Origin: a virus
DNA length: 39,550 nucleotides
Virus record (IMG/VR): IMGVR_UViG_3300026534_000115
Span: 1-39,550 of that record
Strand: one strand, 5' to 3'
The translations under genes were made by a program, and so were the position numbers. Shown one piece after another: positions 27,557 through 35,582 of this stretch. Under the pieces are notes generated by a model. It searched no databases, was not told where the DNA came from, and was given only the letters and a program-made list of their open reading frames with translations. How positions within the stretch are numbered: position 1 is the first letter of the stretch; each line of letters starts with the position of its first letter.

Positions 27557-30500
27557 AATGGAATTGCGGCTGCGGCTGACGGCCACCGACCAGGGGCTGA
27601 AAGCCCAGGTCGTCGACGCCCAAGGTAAGCTCCGTGACCTTGGCCAAAGCGGCGAGCGCGCCGGCGGCCGGGTCGCCGGCGGCATGAGGCGGGCCGGCGC
27701 CGGGGTCGAGCGTCTGGCCCGGTCGATCGATTCGGTCAAGCGGCTGCTGATCGGATTCGCCTCGATCCAGTTCGCCCGGGGATTGGTCGGGCAGCTGAGC
27801 GCGACCGCCGATTCCGCCGCCAACCTGGCCGCCCGTATCCGCCTGGTCACCGATTCACAGGCCGAGTTCAATCAGGTCCAGGACGAGCTGTTCCGGATCG
27901 CCCAGCGCACCCGCGCCCCCCTCGAGGCCACCGCCGATCTCTACGCCCGCATGGGGCCGGCGCTGAAACGGATCACCGGCTCCACCGGCGAGGCGCTGCG
28001 GGTGGTCGAGACCATCAACCAGGCCCTGGCCACCTCCGGGGCGACCGCCGCCGAGTCGTCCGGGGCCCTGCTGCAACTGTCCCAGGCCCTGGCCGCCGGC
28101 GCCCTGCGCGGCGACGAGTTCAATTCGGTGATGGAGGGGGCTCCCGGCATCATGCGGGCCATCGCCGACGGCCTGGGCGTGCCCATCGGCAAGCTGCGCG
28201 AGCTGGCCAACGCGGGCAAATTGACCGCCGAGGTGGTGGTCGGCGCGCTGCAAAAATCGCGCGATTCGGTGCAACGGGCGTTTTCCGAAATGCCGCTCAC
28301 CATCGGCGGGGCGCTGCAACAGGTGGAAAACCGCTGGCTCCAGCTCATCGGCCGGATGGACAGCGCCTCGGGGGTCAGCCGCCAGGTGGCCGAGGCCATC
28401 GCCTCGGCGGCCGACTACATGGACGAGGCTCTGGCGGCGGTGGTGTTCACCGCCAACGCGGTCACCGGGGCGATCCGCGGCATCGCCGGCACCGCCAGCA
28501 TGGTGATCGGCGGGGTGCTGGATCTGCTCGACACCCTGACCCTGGGGCTGTCCGACACCCTGGGGAATCTGGTCGAATCGTTCCGGGCCGCCGCCGAGGT
28601 CAATTTCAAGGGACTGGCCCAGGACATCGACGACGCCAACGCCGCCTTCCGCCAGCTGACCGGCGCCACGGACGCCGCCTCGGTCGCCGCCGGCCGGGCG
28701 GGCGAACAGGTGGCCCGCATCGAAGACCGGGTGCGGTCCGCCTCGGCCACCGCCGCCGCCTCCGATCTGCTGCCCCAGGTGGATACTGCCAAGCTGGCCG
28801 AATTCGAGGCTGGCCTGCGGCGCCAGGCCGTGGCCCTCGAGCGCCTACGGGACGCCGCCCTGGCGGGGCAGGAGCCGCTCCGGGCGCTGCAGGTTTTGCA
28901 GCAGACCGACAACGACCTGCGCCGGACCGGCATCGACCTGACCTCGAGCCAGGCGGCCGCCTACCGCGCCGTCGCCCTGGCCCTGCAGCAGAACCGGGAC
29001 GCCCTCCAGCAGACCGCCGGATTGGTCGAGCGGGAAAACGCCGCCTACCGCACCCGGCTGGCCAATCTGAAGGCGTTTTACGACGCCGGCCTGATCGACC
29101 AGAAAACCTATCACAGCCAGGCCGAGCAGGCGGCCCGGGCCCACCAGAAGCGCCTGGCGCAAATCGAGCGGCAGGGCGCCGCCCTCCGCAAGGAGAACGA
29201 ACGCTACGCCCAGCGCCTGGCCCTGATCGAGGCCGCCTACCGACGCGAAGAGCTGAGCGCCGCCGAGCACCAGCGCCGCCTCGAGGCCCTGGAAGCCGAG
29301 CACCAGCAGCGCCTCGCCGCGATCCACGCCCAATACCGCCAGGCGGATCAGGCCGCCTACCAGCAGTACCTGGCCGGTCTCATCGCCCAGGCGGAACAGG
29401 CGTATCAGACGCGCCTGCAGGCGTTGAAGCTGGCCCTGGACCAGGGGCTGGTGAGCGAGGCCGAATACCGCCGCCAGGTGGAGGAACTGGAACAGCGCCA
29501 CGCCGCCAACCTGGCCCAGATCCGCCAAAACGCCCTGCAGCAATACCTGCAGCAGCTCGACCGCCAGGCCCAGGCCGCCGAACAGGCCGCCGGCATCCGC
29601 CGCCAGGCAGCCGAGGAAACCGCCAGGGCCGAGGTCGAGGCGGCGGTCCAGGCCGGCCAGGGGGTGTCCGACGCCGCCCGGCAGGCGGCCGACAACGTCC
29701 AGCAGGCGTTCGCCCGCGCCGCCGAGGGGGCCGGTCAAGCGCTGGTCTCCATCGCCCAGACGGCGGAAAACGCCTTCGCCCAGGTGCAGGTGAACGTGGG
29801 ACAGGCGGTCGCCGCCGTGCAGACCGGCTTGCAGTCGGTTGCCGGGCAACAGAATACCGGTAATCCGGTGTTCTCCGATAGCGTATATCAGTGGTTGGCC
29901 AAGGCCAACCCGATCGGTCAGGTGATCTCCGGTTCGTTCCGCCTGCCGGACGGGACGCAACTGGCGACCGACCCAAGCCAGCTGATGTTCGGCGGCGAAC
30001 AGGCGATTTTGCGGTGGTTGAACCAGTTCAATGCGCTGAACGATCGCCCGATGCAAGGCGGTCTCTGGCCGGGCGGTCCCGGCTGGGACCTGTTGCAGCA
30101 ATACCTGCACAAACCGCTGCCGGTATCGGTCATTTCCGGGGGCAAGACCGTCGGGGAGGTGAGCCTGACCAGCGCCGAAATCGAACGGCTGCTGGAATAC
30201 AACGACGCCCTGGACCGGGCGAAGAAGCTGCAACAGGAGATCGACCGGGCCGCGAAAAAATACCCGTCCGATATCGCCGACAAGATCCGCGCCAATCTGC
30301 AGACGCAGCTCGATGCGCTGATCGCCAAGTTTCCCGACATCAAAAAAGCGCTGCAAGACAGTCTGGGTGAGATCAAGCTGCCAAAAATCGAATTACCGAA
30401 GATCGAGCTGCCGAAGATCGAGTTGCCCAAGATCGACCCAACCGCGCCTGCCGCCCCAACAAGCCCGGCGCCGGTGATCCGGCCGGGGGCGCCGGTGAGG

Positions 30501-31370
30501 CCGCCGCCGTCTCCGAAGCCGCCGCCCACGCCCACGCCCCCAACGCCGGCGCCGGTGATCCGGCCCCACCGGCCGACGTTCATTGAGCGCCCGGACGGGT
30601 CGGTGGTGCGGCTCGACGACGCGCCGGACAAAGAACGGCTGAAGAAGGCCGAAAAGGACTATCTGGCGTATCTGAAAAAGCTGGAGGACCTGCGCCGCGG
30701 CAGCCTGATCGACCGGCGGCGGCGGGAGACCCGGGACGAACGGAAACGCCTGGATGACAGCGAGCGCCGCTATGACGACCATCTGCGCCGCCGCGCCGAC
30801 CGCTGGCGGGCGCTGCACGACGATATGACCGCCGTCGGCCGGCGCGCCGCCGCCGACTATCTGGACGCCTGGGCGGCGACCCTGGATGCATTGTTGCAGC
30901 AGGCGGGCGATTTCGCCACAACGCTGCCGCAACCGGAAACGCCTGTGTCCGGGGCGGAGACGCCGGCGCCGGAATCCGACCGTCCGCCCGCGCCGGTCGC
31001 TCCAATCCGTCCAACCCCGCCCATTCGTCCCATCTATTTCTCCGCCGCCGGGCTGCCGCGTTATCATTCCGGCGGCGTCGCCGGCCTGAAACCGGACGAG
31101 GTGCCGGCCATCCTCCAGAAGGGCGAGCTGATCCTGACGCCGCAGCAGGCCCGGATGCTGGCCCCGGCCGGCCGCACCCGGGTCGAGGTGCACGTCCACA
31201 ACCACGCCGGAGTCGCCGTCGAAACCCGGGAAACCGCCACCGCCGCCGGCACCCGCATCGACATTGATCTGCTGGCCGAACAGATCGAGGACCGCATCGG
31301 CCGCCGCCTGGCGGAAGGGCGCGGTCTGGCCCGGGCCCGGTCGCCCTACGACCTGGGGGCGTTCTCGTGA
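27549..31370 (+). CDS. Tape measure protein
   Basis: At 1273 residues this is the longest gene of the window. An N-terminal tape-measure domain (about 70-260, LYARMGPALKRITGSTGEAL, GDEFNSVMEGAPGIMRAIAD) is followed by hydrophobic helices near 295-345 that may enter the host membrane, and a very long coiled coil (about 420-760). Then come a Pro-rich hinge with four LPKIE repeats and PPTPTPPTPAPVIRP (about 943-1010). The C-terminus has the usual FSAAGLPRYHSGGVAGL block. It sets tail length and is ejected with the DNA. Confidence 0.95.
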   Translation: MAEMELRLRLTATDQGLKAQVVDAQGKLRDLGQSGERAGGRVAGGMRRAGAGVERLARSIDSVKRLLIGFASIQFARGLVGQLSATADSAANLAARIRLVTDSQAEFNQVQDELFRIAQRTRAPLEATADLYARMGPALKRITGSTGEALRVVETINQALATSGATAAESSGALLQLSQALAAGALRGDEFNSVMEGAPGIMRAIADGLGVPIGKLRELANAGKLTAEVVVGALQKSRDSVQRAFSEMPLTIGGALQQVENRWLQLIGRMDSASGVSRQVAEAIASAADYMDEALAAVVFTANAVTGAIRGIAGTASMVIGGVLDLLDTLTLGLSDTLGNLVESFRAAAEVNFKGLAQDIDDANAAFRQLTGATDAASVAAGRAGEQVARIEDRVRSASATAAASDLLPQVDTAKLAEFEAGLRRQAVALERLRDAALAGQEPLRALQVLQQTDNDLRRTGIDLTSSQAAAYRAVALALQQNRDALQQTAGLVERENAAYRTRLANLKAFYDAGLIDQKTYHSQAEQAARAHQKRLAQIERQGAALRKENERYAQRLALIEAAYRREELSAAEHQRRLEALEAEHQQRLAAIHAQYRQADQAAYQQYLAGLIAQAEQAYQTRLQALKLALDQGLVSEAEYRRQVEELEQRHAANLAQIRQNALQQYLQQLDRQAQAAEQAAGIRRQAAEETARAEVEAAVQAGQGVSDAARQAADNVQQAFARAAEGAGQALVSIAQTAENAFAQVQVNVGQAVAAVQTGLQSVAGQQNTGNPVFSDSVYQWLAKANPIGQVISGSFRLPDGTQLATDPSQLMFGGEQAILRWLNQFNALNDRPMQGGLWPGGPGWDLLQQYLHKPLPVSVISGGKTVGEVSLTSAEIERLLEYNDALDRAKKLQQEIDRAAKKYPSDIADKIRANLQTQLDALIAKFPDIKKALQDSLGEIKLPKIELPKIELPKIELPKIDPTAPAAPTSPAPVIRPGAPVRPPPSPKPPPTPTPPTPAPVIRPHRPTFIERPDGSVVRLDDAPDKERLKKAEKDYLAYLKKLEDLRRGSLIDRRRRETRDERKRLDDSERRYDDHLRRRADRWRALHDDMTAVGRRAAADYLDAWAATLDALLQQAGDFATTLPQPETPVSGAETPAPESDRPPAPVAPIRPTPPIRPIYFSAAGLPRYHSGGVAGLKPDEVPAILQKGELILTPQQARMLAPAGRTRVEVHVHNHAGVAVETRETATAAGTRIDIDLLAEQIEDRIGRRLAEGRGLARARSPYDLGAFS
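30375..30434 (+). repeat. Four tandem 15-bp repeats in the tape measure gene
   Basis: Four in-frame units, beginning with AAGCTGCCAAAAATC and varying at synonymous positions, encode [K/E]LPKI repeats. They lead into a Pro-rich segment. The drift at silent positions shows the repeat is old and kept at protein level. Confidence 0.75.
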
Positions 31371-32374
31371 CCGCCGCCTGGCCCGCCGGCCTGCCGGGAC
31401 CGGGGAAGGACGTCGAGGTGCGCCTGGGCAGCGCCCTGGCGATCGATCCGGGCCGGTTCGGCCTGCGCCACCGTCGCCGGCGCATGACGAGTCCGTGGGA
31501 CACGCTGACCGGCCGCATCGTGCTTGACGACGCCCAGCGCCAGGCGCTGGCGACCTTCTTCGCCATCGATCTGTGCTTCGGCGCGCTCTGGTTCACCGCC
31601 GACTGGCTCGCCCTGGCCGGCTACCCCAACCATCAGGCGCGATTCGTCCGCCCGCCGGCCTTCGATGCGGCGGGGCAGGGCATGTGGCGCTGCCAGGTGG
31701 AACTGGAGATCCGCGACGCCGGGTTCGCCGACGACGCCGGCCTGCCGTCGCCCCATCACGATCCGGCCGTGCAGTCCGGTCCCATATCGCCGTTCGATGG
31801 CAAGGTCTATCGATTCTACGACGATTTCAGCACCTACCAGGGCTGGACGCTGGAGGCCGGCGGCGCGCCGACGCACGATGCGGCGGCCGGGACGCTTACG
31901 TTGCCGGCCGGAACCCGGATCAGCAAGCCGCTTGGCTTTACCGCGTCGCCGATTACCGTTTTCGATGCGTTCGCGTGGGTGAGCGGCAGTGACTATTCTT
32001 ACTTTTCTCTAGGTCTCTTTGACGACGCCGGGAACGGGTACGAATTCCGTATATTCCATACCTTGGGAGTATGGCTGTTCCGTTACGATTCGGGCGTTGC
32101 CGCTCAGTTGCACTACAATGCGTCCACCCCATACGGGGGCCGCGTTTCTGTACCTATGCTGCGGGTGACCGATGCAGGGGTGCAGGGGATCGGGTGGCGC
32201 GAGTTCAGGTACACGGGTGGAATCCATGATGGGCAGCTACGCAGGTATCCCGTCAGCAATATAGCCATCACTCCCCTGATTGCCGATACCACGTACACCG
32301 CGTTCACGAAGGTTCGGCTGATGGCTACGAATCAGCCCAAGACTGTGAGTGCTGTCGAGGTGGTGGCGTCATGA
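31367..32374 (+). CDS. Tail protein with variable C-terminal domain, paralogue 1
   Basis: A 335-residue protein. Residues 1-130 form a conserved tail module with the core RIVLDDAQRQALATFFAIDL and ALWFTADWLALAGYPNH, shared with the next gene. Residues 140-335 form a beta-rich, lectin-like domain (YRFYDDFSTYQGWTLEAGGA, YFSLGLFDDAGNGYEFRIFH). From about base 31980 the DNA is clearly AT-richer than its neighbours, a sign that this half was acquired separately. It is probably displayed on the tail and may contact host surface sugars; this is inferred. Confidence 0.8.
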   Translation: MTAAWPAGLPGPGKDVEVRLGSALAIDPGRFGLRHRRRRMTSPWDTLTGRIVLDDAQRQALATFFAIDLCFGALWFTADWLALAGYPNHQARFVRPPAFDAAGQGMWRCQVELEIRDAGFADDAGLPSPHHDPAVQSGPISPFDGKVYRFYDDFSTYQGWTLEAGGAPTHDAAAGTLTLPAGTRISKPLGFTASPITVFDAFAWVSGSDYSYFSLGLFDDAGNGYEFRIFHTLGVWLFRYDSGVAAQLHYNASTPYGGRVSVPMLRVTDAGVQGIGWREFRYTGGIHDGQLRRYPVSNIAITPLIADTTYTAFTKVRLMATNQPKTVSAVEVVAS

Positions 32375-33564
32375 GCGCTCCCTGGCCGGATACCCTGCCT
32401 TCTCCTGCCTCCGACAGCCTCCGCGTCTCGCGTCCGGACGTGCGCACGGCCCTGGAAATGGACAACGGGTCCATCCGGCGCATCCGCCGCTCTCTTTCCG
32501 CCCCCTGGCACGTGGACGGGGAGATTTGGCTGACGCCTGACCAGAAGGCCGCCTTCGATCACTTCTATCGCTTCGAGCTGCGCGACGGGCTGTGGTGGTT
32601 CACCGCCACCTGGATCGACGGCCTTGGCCTGACCGGCATGGCGGCCAGATTCCGCGAGCCGCCCCGGCTGGCCCGGGCCAGCGCCACGTTGTGGAAGGCG
32701 GCGGTACGGTTCGAGGCGGTCGATGCCGCTCAGGCCGTCGATACCCAGGATTGGCCGGTGTCCAACGTGGTGTCGGCAACCGGCATTCCGACCGATCACA
32801 TCGCCTTCTGGCTCAAGCCGGACGCGCTTCCAGACCCCGTTGGCACCGATTATTTCAGTAAGCCCAGACATGCCATCCCTTCGTATCACGATCCCTCCAT
32901 AGAATCGTATTCCCGTTCGTATAGGTGCGCGGTCATGACGCAAGTCAACGGGTTCCCGGCAATCAGGACTGACGGGCTCGGGTCCAGCGGGCATCCAGCT
33001 TACGGGGCGTATGGCCCTAGTGGTTACTGGCTGTTCGACGACTGGGCAGGCGTCGATCATGCCCTGGCTATCGTTTACGGGCTGGAGTCCCCGTCGCAGT
33101 CGATGGCGTTTGGTTGGGGGGTGTCGGTCGAAAACCCTTATTCCGGGGATATAGCCGGTTCTTCGCAGGCCAATTGGTTCAGAGGCGCAGCCGTCTTGTA
33201 TTCGGACGGAATCCGAATGAAACCGACATCCGCCGCCTTTTCTACCAAAAACCCCGTCAGTTTCCCAAACCCAATCCTGCGGGTCGCCGTGTTGAACATC
33301 CCGTTCAGACACGGGTTTTGCTCCGCACACCTGAACGGGACCGTTCAGGCGCTCAACCTCAGCCCGAAGGATGCTATGCCCGCAAACAGCGGGGAAGGTG
33401 CCAACCGGTTTCCCGCTATCGTGTGCTCTTACGCTGTCGTTAGTGGGCAGCTCAAACGGTACGGGTATGTGTTGGAGGCGGTTTTGTGGCGCAGAACCTT
33501 GGCGGACACCGAGATTTCCGCCGTCACCAACCACTTCATCGACAAGTACGCCATCCCGCTATGA
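32371..33564 (+). CDS. Tail protein with variable C-terminal domain, paralogue 2
   Basis: The 397-residue protein starts with the same module as its upstream neighbour (PWPDTLPSPASDSLRVSRPD, EIWLTPDQKAAFDHFYRFEL, LWWFTATWIDGLGLTGMAAR). After residue 135 it has an unrelated beta-rich domain, with a concanavalin-like feel (YWLFDDWAGVDHALAIVYGL) and an end typical of LamG-type domains (GYVLEAVLWRRTLADTEISA). The second half is again AT-richer. The two genes are joined by ATGA overlaps. Tandem duplication followed by domain exchange is the likely history. Confidence 0.8.
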   Translation: MSAPWPDTLPSPASDSLRVSRPDVRTALEMDNGSIRRIRRSLSAPWHVDGEIWLTPDQKAAFDHFYRFELRDGLWWFTATWIDGLGLTGMAARFREPPRLARASATLWKAAVRFEAVDAAQAVDTQDWPVSNVVSATGIPTDHIAFWLKPDALPDPVGTDYFSKPRHAIPSYHDPSIESYSRSYRCAVMTQVNGFPAIRTDGLGSSGHPAYGAYGPSGYWLFDDWAGVDHALAIVYGLESPSQSMAFGWGVSVENPYSGDIAGSSQANWFRGAAVLYSDGIRMKPTSAAFSTKNPVSFPNPILRVAVLNIPFRHGFCSAHLNGTVQALNLSPKDAMPANSGEGANRFPAIVCSYAVVSGQLKRYGYVLEAVLWRRTLADTEISAVTNHFIDKYAIPL

Positions 33565-34157
33565 TCCTGTCCCTGCGCCACCGCTTCGTCTTCATCGAGA
33601 ACCCCAAGGCCGGGTCGTCGTCCCTACGCGAGGCGCTGTTGCCGTTCGCCGACTTGCACACGGACCAGCCTCCATCGGCCCGGCACCAGACCTGGCTGGA
33701 GACGCAATCGCGCCAGGCGGACGTGCTGTCCCGCGCGCGGGCCGCCGGTGTGCGGCTGTTCAAGTTCGGGGTGATCCGCGAGCCGGTCGATTGGGCCTTG
33801 AGTTGGCACGCCTTCACGTATCCGGACATGGACTTCCTGGGATGGTGGGAATCACCCCTACGGTTCCGGTTCACTGATCTGACCTGCCGGAACCAGACCT
33901 CGATGTTCGTCGGCTACGACGGGTGCCCGGCGATGGACCTGCTGATCCCGTTCGAGCGCCTGGGCGAAGCGGCGCCGGTGTTATCCCGTCGGTTGGGTCT
34001 CGACATCCGTGTGCCCCATCGCAACGCGGGCGAACATCCGAAGGCCGAGCTGGACGACGAGACGAAGCGGCGCATCCGCCGCACGCTGCAAGACGACGCC
34101 TGGTTGCACGAATACGCTTGCATCAATTGGGAGGTAACGGAAGGTGATATGGCTTGA
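33561..34157 (+). CDS. Sulfotransferase-like P-loop protein in the tail operon
   Basis: The 198-residue protein carries both signature sites of the PAPS-dependent sulfotransferase fold. The 5'-phosphosulfate loop is FIENPKAGSSSLREAL (residues 11-26) and the 3'-phosphate site is FGVIREPVDWALSWHAF (69-85) with Arg73 and Ser81. The C-terminal part (RIRRTLQDDAWLHEYACINW) matches the end of the Sulfotransfer_2 group. Known members move sulfate from PAPS to sugars or other acceptors. In a phage tail operon the acceptor is unknown. It overlaps the previous stop codon. Confidence 0.78.
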   Translation: MILSLRHRFVFIENPKAGSSSLREALLPFADLHTDQPPSARHQTWLETQSRQADVLSRARAAGVRLFKFGVIREPVDWALSWHAFTYPDMDFLGWWESPLRFRFTDLTCRNQTSMFVGYDGCPAMDLLIPFERLGEAAPVLSRRLGLDIRVPHRNAGEHPKAELDDETKRRIRRTLQDDAWLHEYACINWEVTEGDMA

Positions 34158-34464
34158 ACCGGCAGGAGTCCGGCTGCGTTGGATCGACGGCGACCCGACG
34201 GACCGGCCGCCGTACCGGACGTTCGGCACCATGGCGTTTCACCGGGACATCGCGGTTCTCGACGGTCTGCACGGCCGCGTCCGACCCAAAGAAGTCGTCG
34301 AGTTCTACCGCCTGCTGCGGGCCCGGTTCAAGATGCGCTGGCTGGTGGCAGAACGCACCGGCCGCCACCGGATTCCCTTTGCGACCCAGATCGAGTGCGG
34401 CCCGTTCGCTGGCTGGTGGGCCGTGGACCTGACCCGATTCGACAAGGAGGAAGGCCATGACTGA
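34144..34464 (+). CDS. Tail-region protein of unknown function
   Basis: A 106-residue protein starting at GTG 34144 with GGAAGG-like sequence upstream and a 14-base overlap with the sulfotransferase-like gene. It is basic and aromatic, with FKMRWLVAERTGRHRIPFAT and ECGPFAGWWAVDLTRFDKEE. The folded part looks alpha/beta. I cannot name a family. Its position between the sulfotransferase-like gene and a tail fibre-type gene suggests a role in tail modification or assembly. Confidence 0.7.
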   Translation: MIWLEPAGVRLRWIDGDPTDRPPYRTFGTMAFHRDIAVLDGLHGRVRPKEVVEFYRLLRARFKMRWLVAERTGRHRIPFATQIECGPFAGWWAVDLTRFDKEEGHD

Positions 34465-35107
34465 AATCGCACTCATCGACCCCGAAACCCTGTCCGTCAT
34501 CGAGTTCCGCAACCCGCCGCCACCCCGTTGGACCTCTCCGCAGGGGGTGGTCATCGCCGGGTTCGACAAGCTGCTGCCCGAGCAGATGGCAGCGCTGAAC
34601 TGGTATCCGGTGATCCGCGAGCCCCTGGACGAGGCCCACGAGGCGGGCTCCCCGGTGGTGGACACGACCGCCAAGACTGTCACGATCCCTGCCGTGGCCC
34701 GGGATCTGGCTCTCTTGAAACAGGAGGCGACCGCCGCCGTCAACGAGGCCGCCGGCAGAGCCCGGCTGAAATTCATCACTGCCTCCCCGGGGCAGGAGGC
34801 GACCTATCAGCTCAAGTTGCAACAGGCCAAGGCGTGCAAGGCGGCCGGCTACCCCCAGGACGACGGCACTAACTACAGCCCGGTCGGCCCTTACGGCCTG
34901 GTCGGGGCGGAGATGCTGGCCCACGGCTGGACCGATCCCCAGCAGGCGACCGATTTCATCCTGAACACCGCCGCCCTGTGGGAAACCAAGGCAGCGCAGA
35001 TCGAGGCCGAGCGGCGCAAAGGCGTCGTCGCCATCGGGGCCGCCGCCGACGGCCCTGCCGCCCTGGTGGCCCGGGATGCGGCCGTCGCGGCGCTGGAGGG
35101 GTTGTAA
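34457..35107 (+). CDS. Tail fibre-assembly-like protein
   Basis: The 216-residue protein has the plan of phage fibre-assembly/DUF4376-type proteins. An N-terminal beta part holds the residues for a short Pro-rich loop (FRNPPPPRWTSPQGVVIAGF, NWYPVIREPLDEAHEAGSPV). A long helical C-terminal domain follows (AVNEAAGRARLKFITASPGQ, EMLAHGWTDPQQATDFILNT). It probably helps build or forms part of the tail tip. It overlaps the previous gene by 8 bases. Confidence 0.7.
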   Translation: MTEIALIDPETLSVIEFRNPPPPRWTSPQGVVIAGFDKLLPEQMAALNWYPVIREPLDEAHEAGSPVVDTTAKTVTIPAVARDLALLKQEATAAVNEAAGRARLKFITASPGQEATYQLKLQQAKACKAAGYPQDDGTNYSPVGPYGLVGAEMLAHGWTDPQQATDFILNTAALWETKAAQIEAERRKGVVAIGAAADGPAALVARDAAVAALEGL

Positions 35108-35581
35108 ATGGCGGTTTCCCCGGCGTTGAAGTCGGTCTGGGCCTCGGGCGATGCGGACGTCGTCCTGCTCGACACCATCGAGCTGGCCTCGCCGGCCTGG
35201 ACCGTGCCGGTGCGCCTGGTGCGCGGCTACGAAAAACTGACCGTCGGGGCGCTGGAATTTCTGCCCTACGCCTTCGAGTTCACCCTGCCGCCCATCGAGG
35301 CCGCCGCCGGTGGGCATCTGGAGGTGATCCTCGGCAACGCCGACCGGGCTGTTCCGGACGCTGTCGACAGCGCCCTCGACGCCGACCAGCCGGTGACCCT
35401 GACCTATCGCCAGTACATCCGCGGAGCCCAGAACCTAACATTCGCCATGGACCTGGATCTGCACGTGGTCGATTTGACCGAATCGGTGGAGACCAGCCGG
35501 GTGCTGGCGGTATTCCCGAATCTCGTCAACGAGCGTTTTCCACGACTCGACTACACCACCTATCGGTTTCCGGAGCTGTGA
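35108..35581 (+). CDS. DUF1833 distal tail protein
   Basis: The 157-residue protein fits the DUF1833 tail family: LLDTIELASPAWTVPVRLVR, ALEFLPYAFEFTLPPIEAAA, and a C-terminal VVDLTESVETSRVLAVFPNL. In lambda-like phages proteins of this family lie just before the tip protein and join the tube to it. It starts directly after the previous stop codon, and its own stop is followed after one base by the J-like gene. Confidence 0.85.
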   Translation: MAVSPALKSVWASGDADVVLLDTIELASPAWTVPVRLVRGYEKLTVGALEFLPYAFEFTLPPIEAAAGGHLEVILGNADRAVPDAVDSALDADQPVTLTYRQYIRGAQNLTFAMDLDLHVVDLTESVETSRVLAVFPNLVNERFPRLDYTTYRFPEL

Positions 35582-35582
35582 G

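Noticed and set aside
28845-30356. 503-codon minus-strand frame opposite the tape measure gene
   Set aside because: Low-complexity antisense of coiled-coil codons (GlnLeuGlu repeats); no start signal and no family resemblance.
32332-33534. 400-codon minus-strand frame opposite the second tail paralogue
   Set aside because: The plus-strand protein has a module shared with its neighbour and coupled start/stop codons; the antisense frame has neither.
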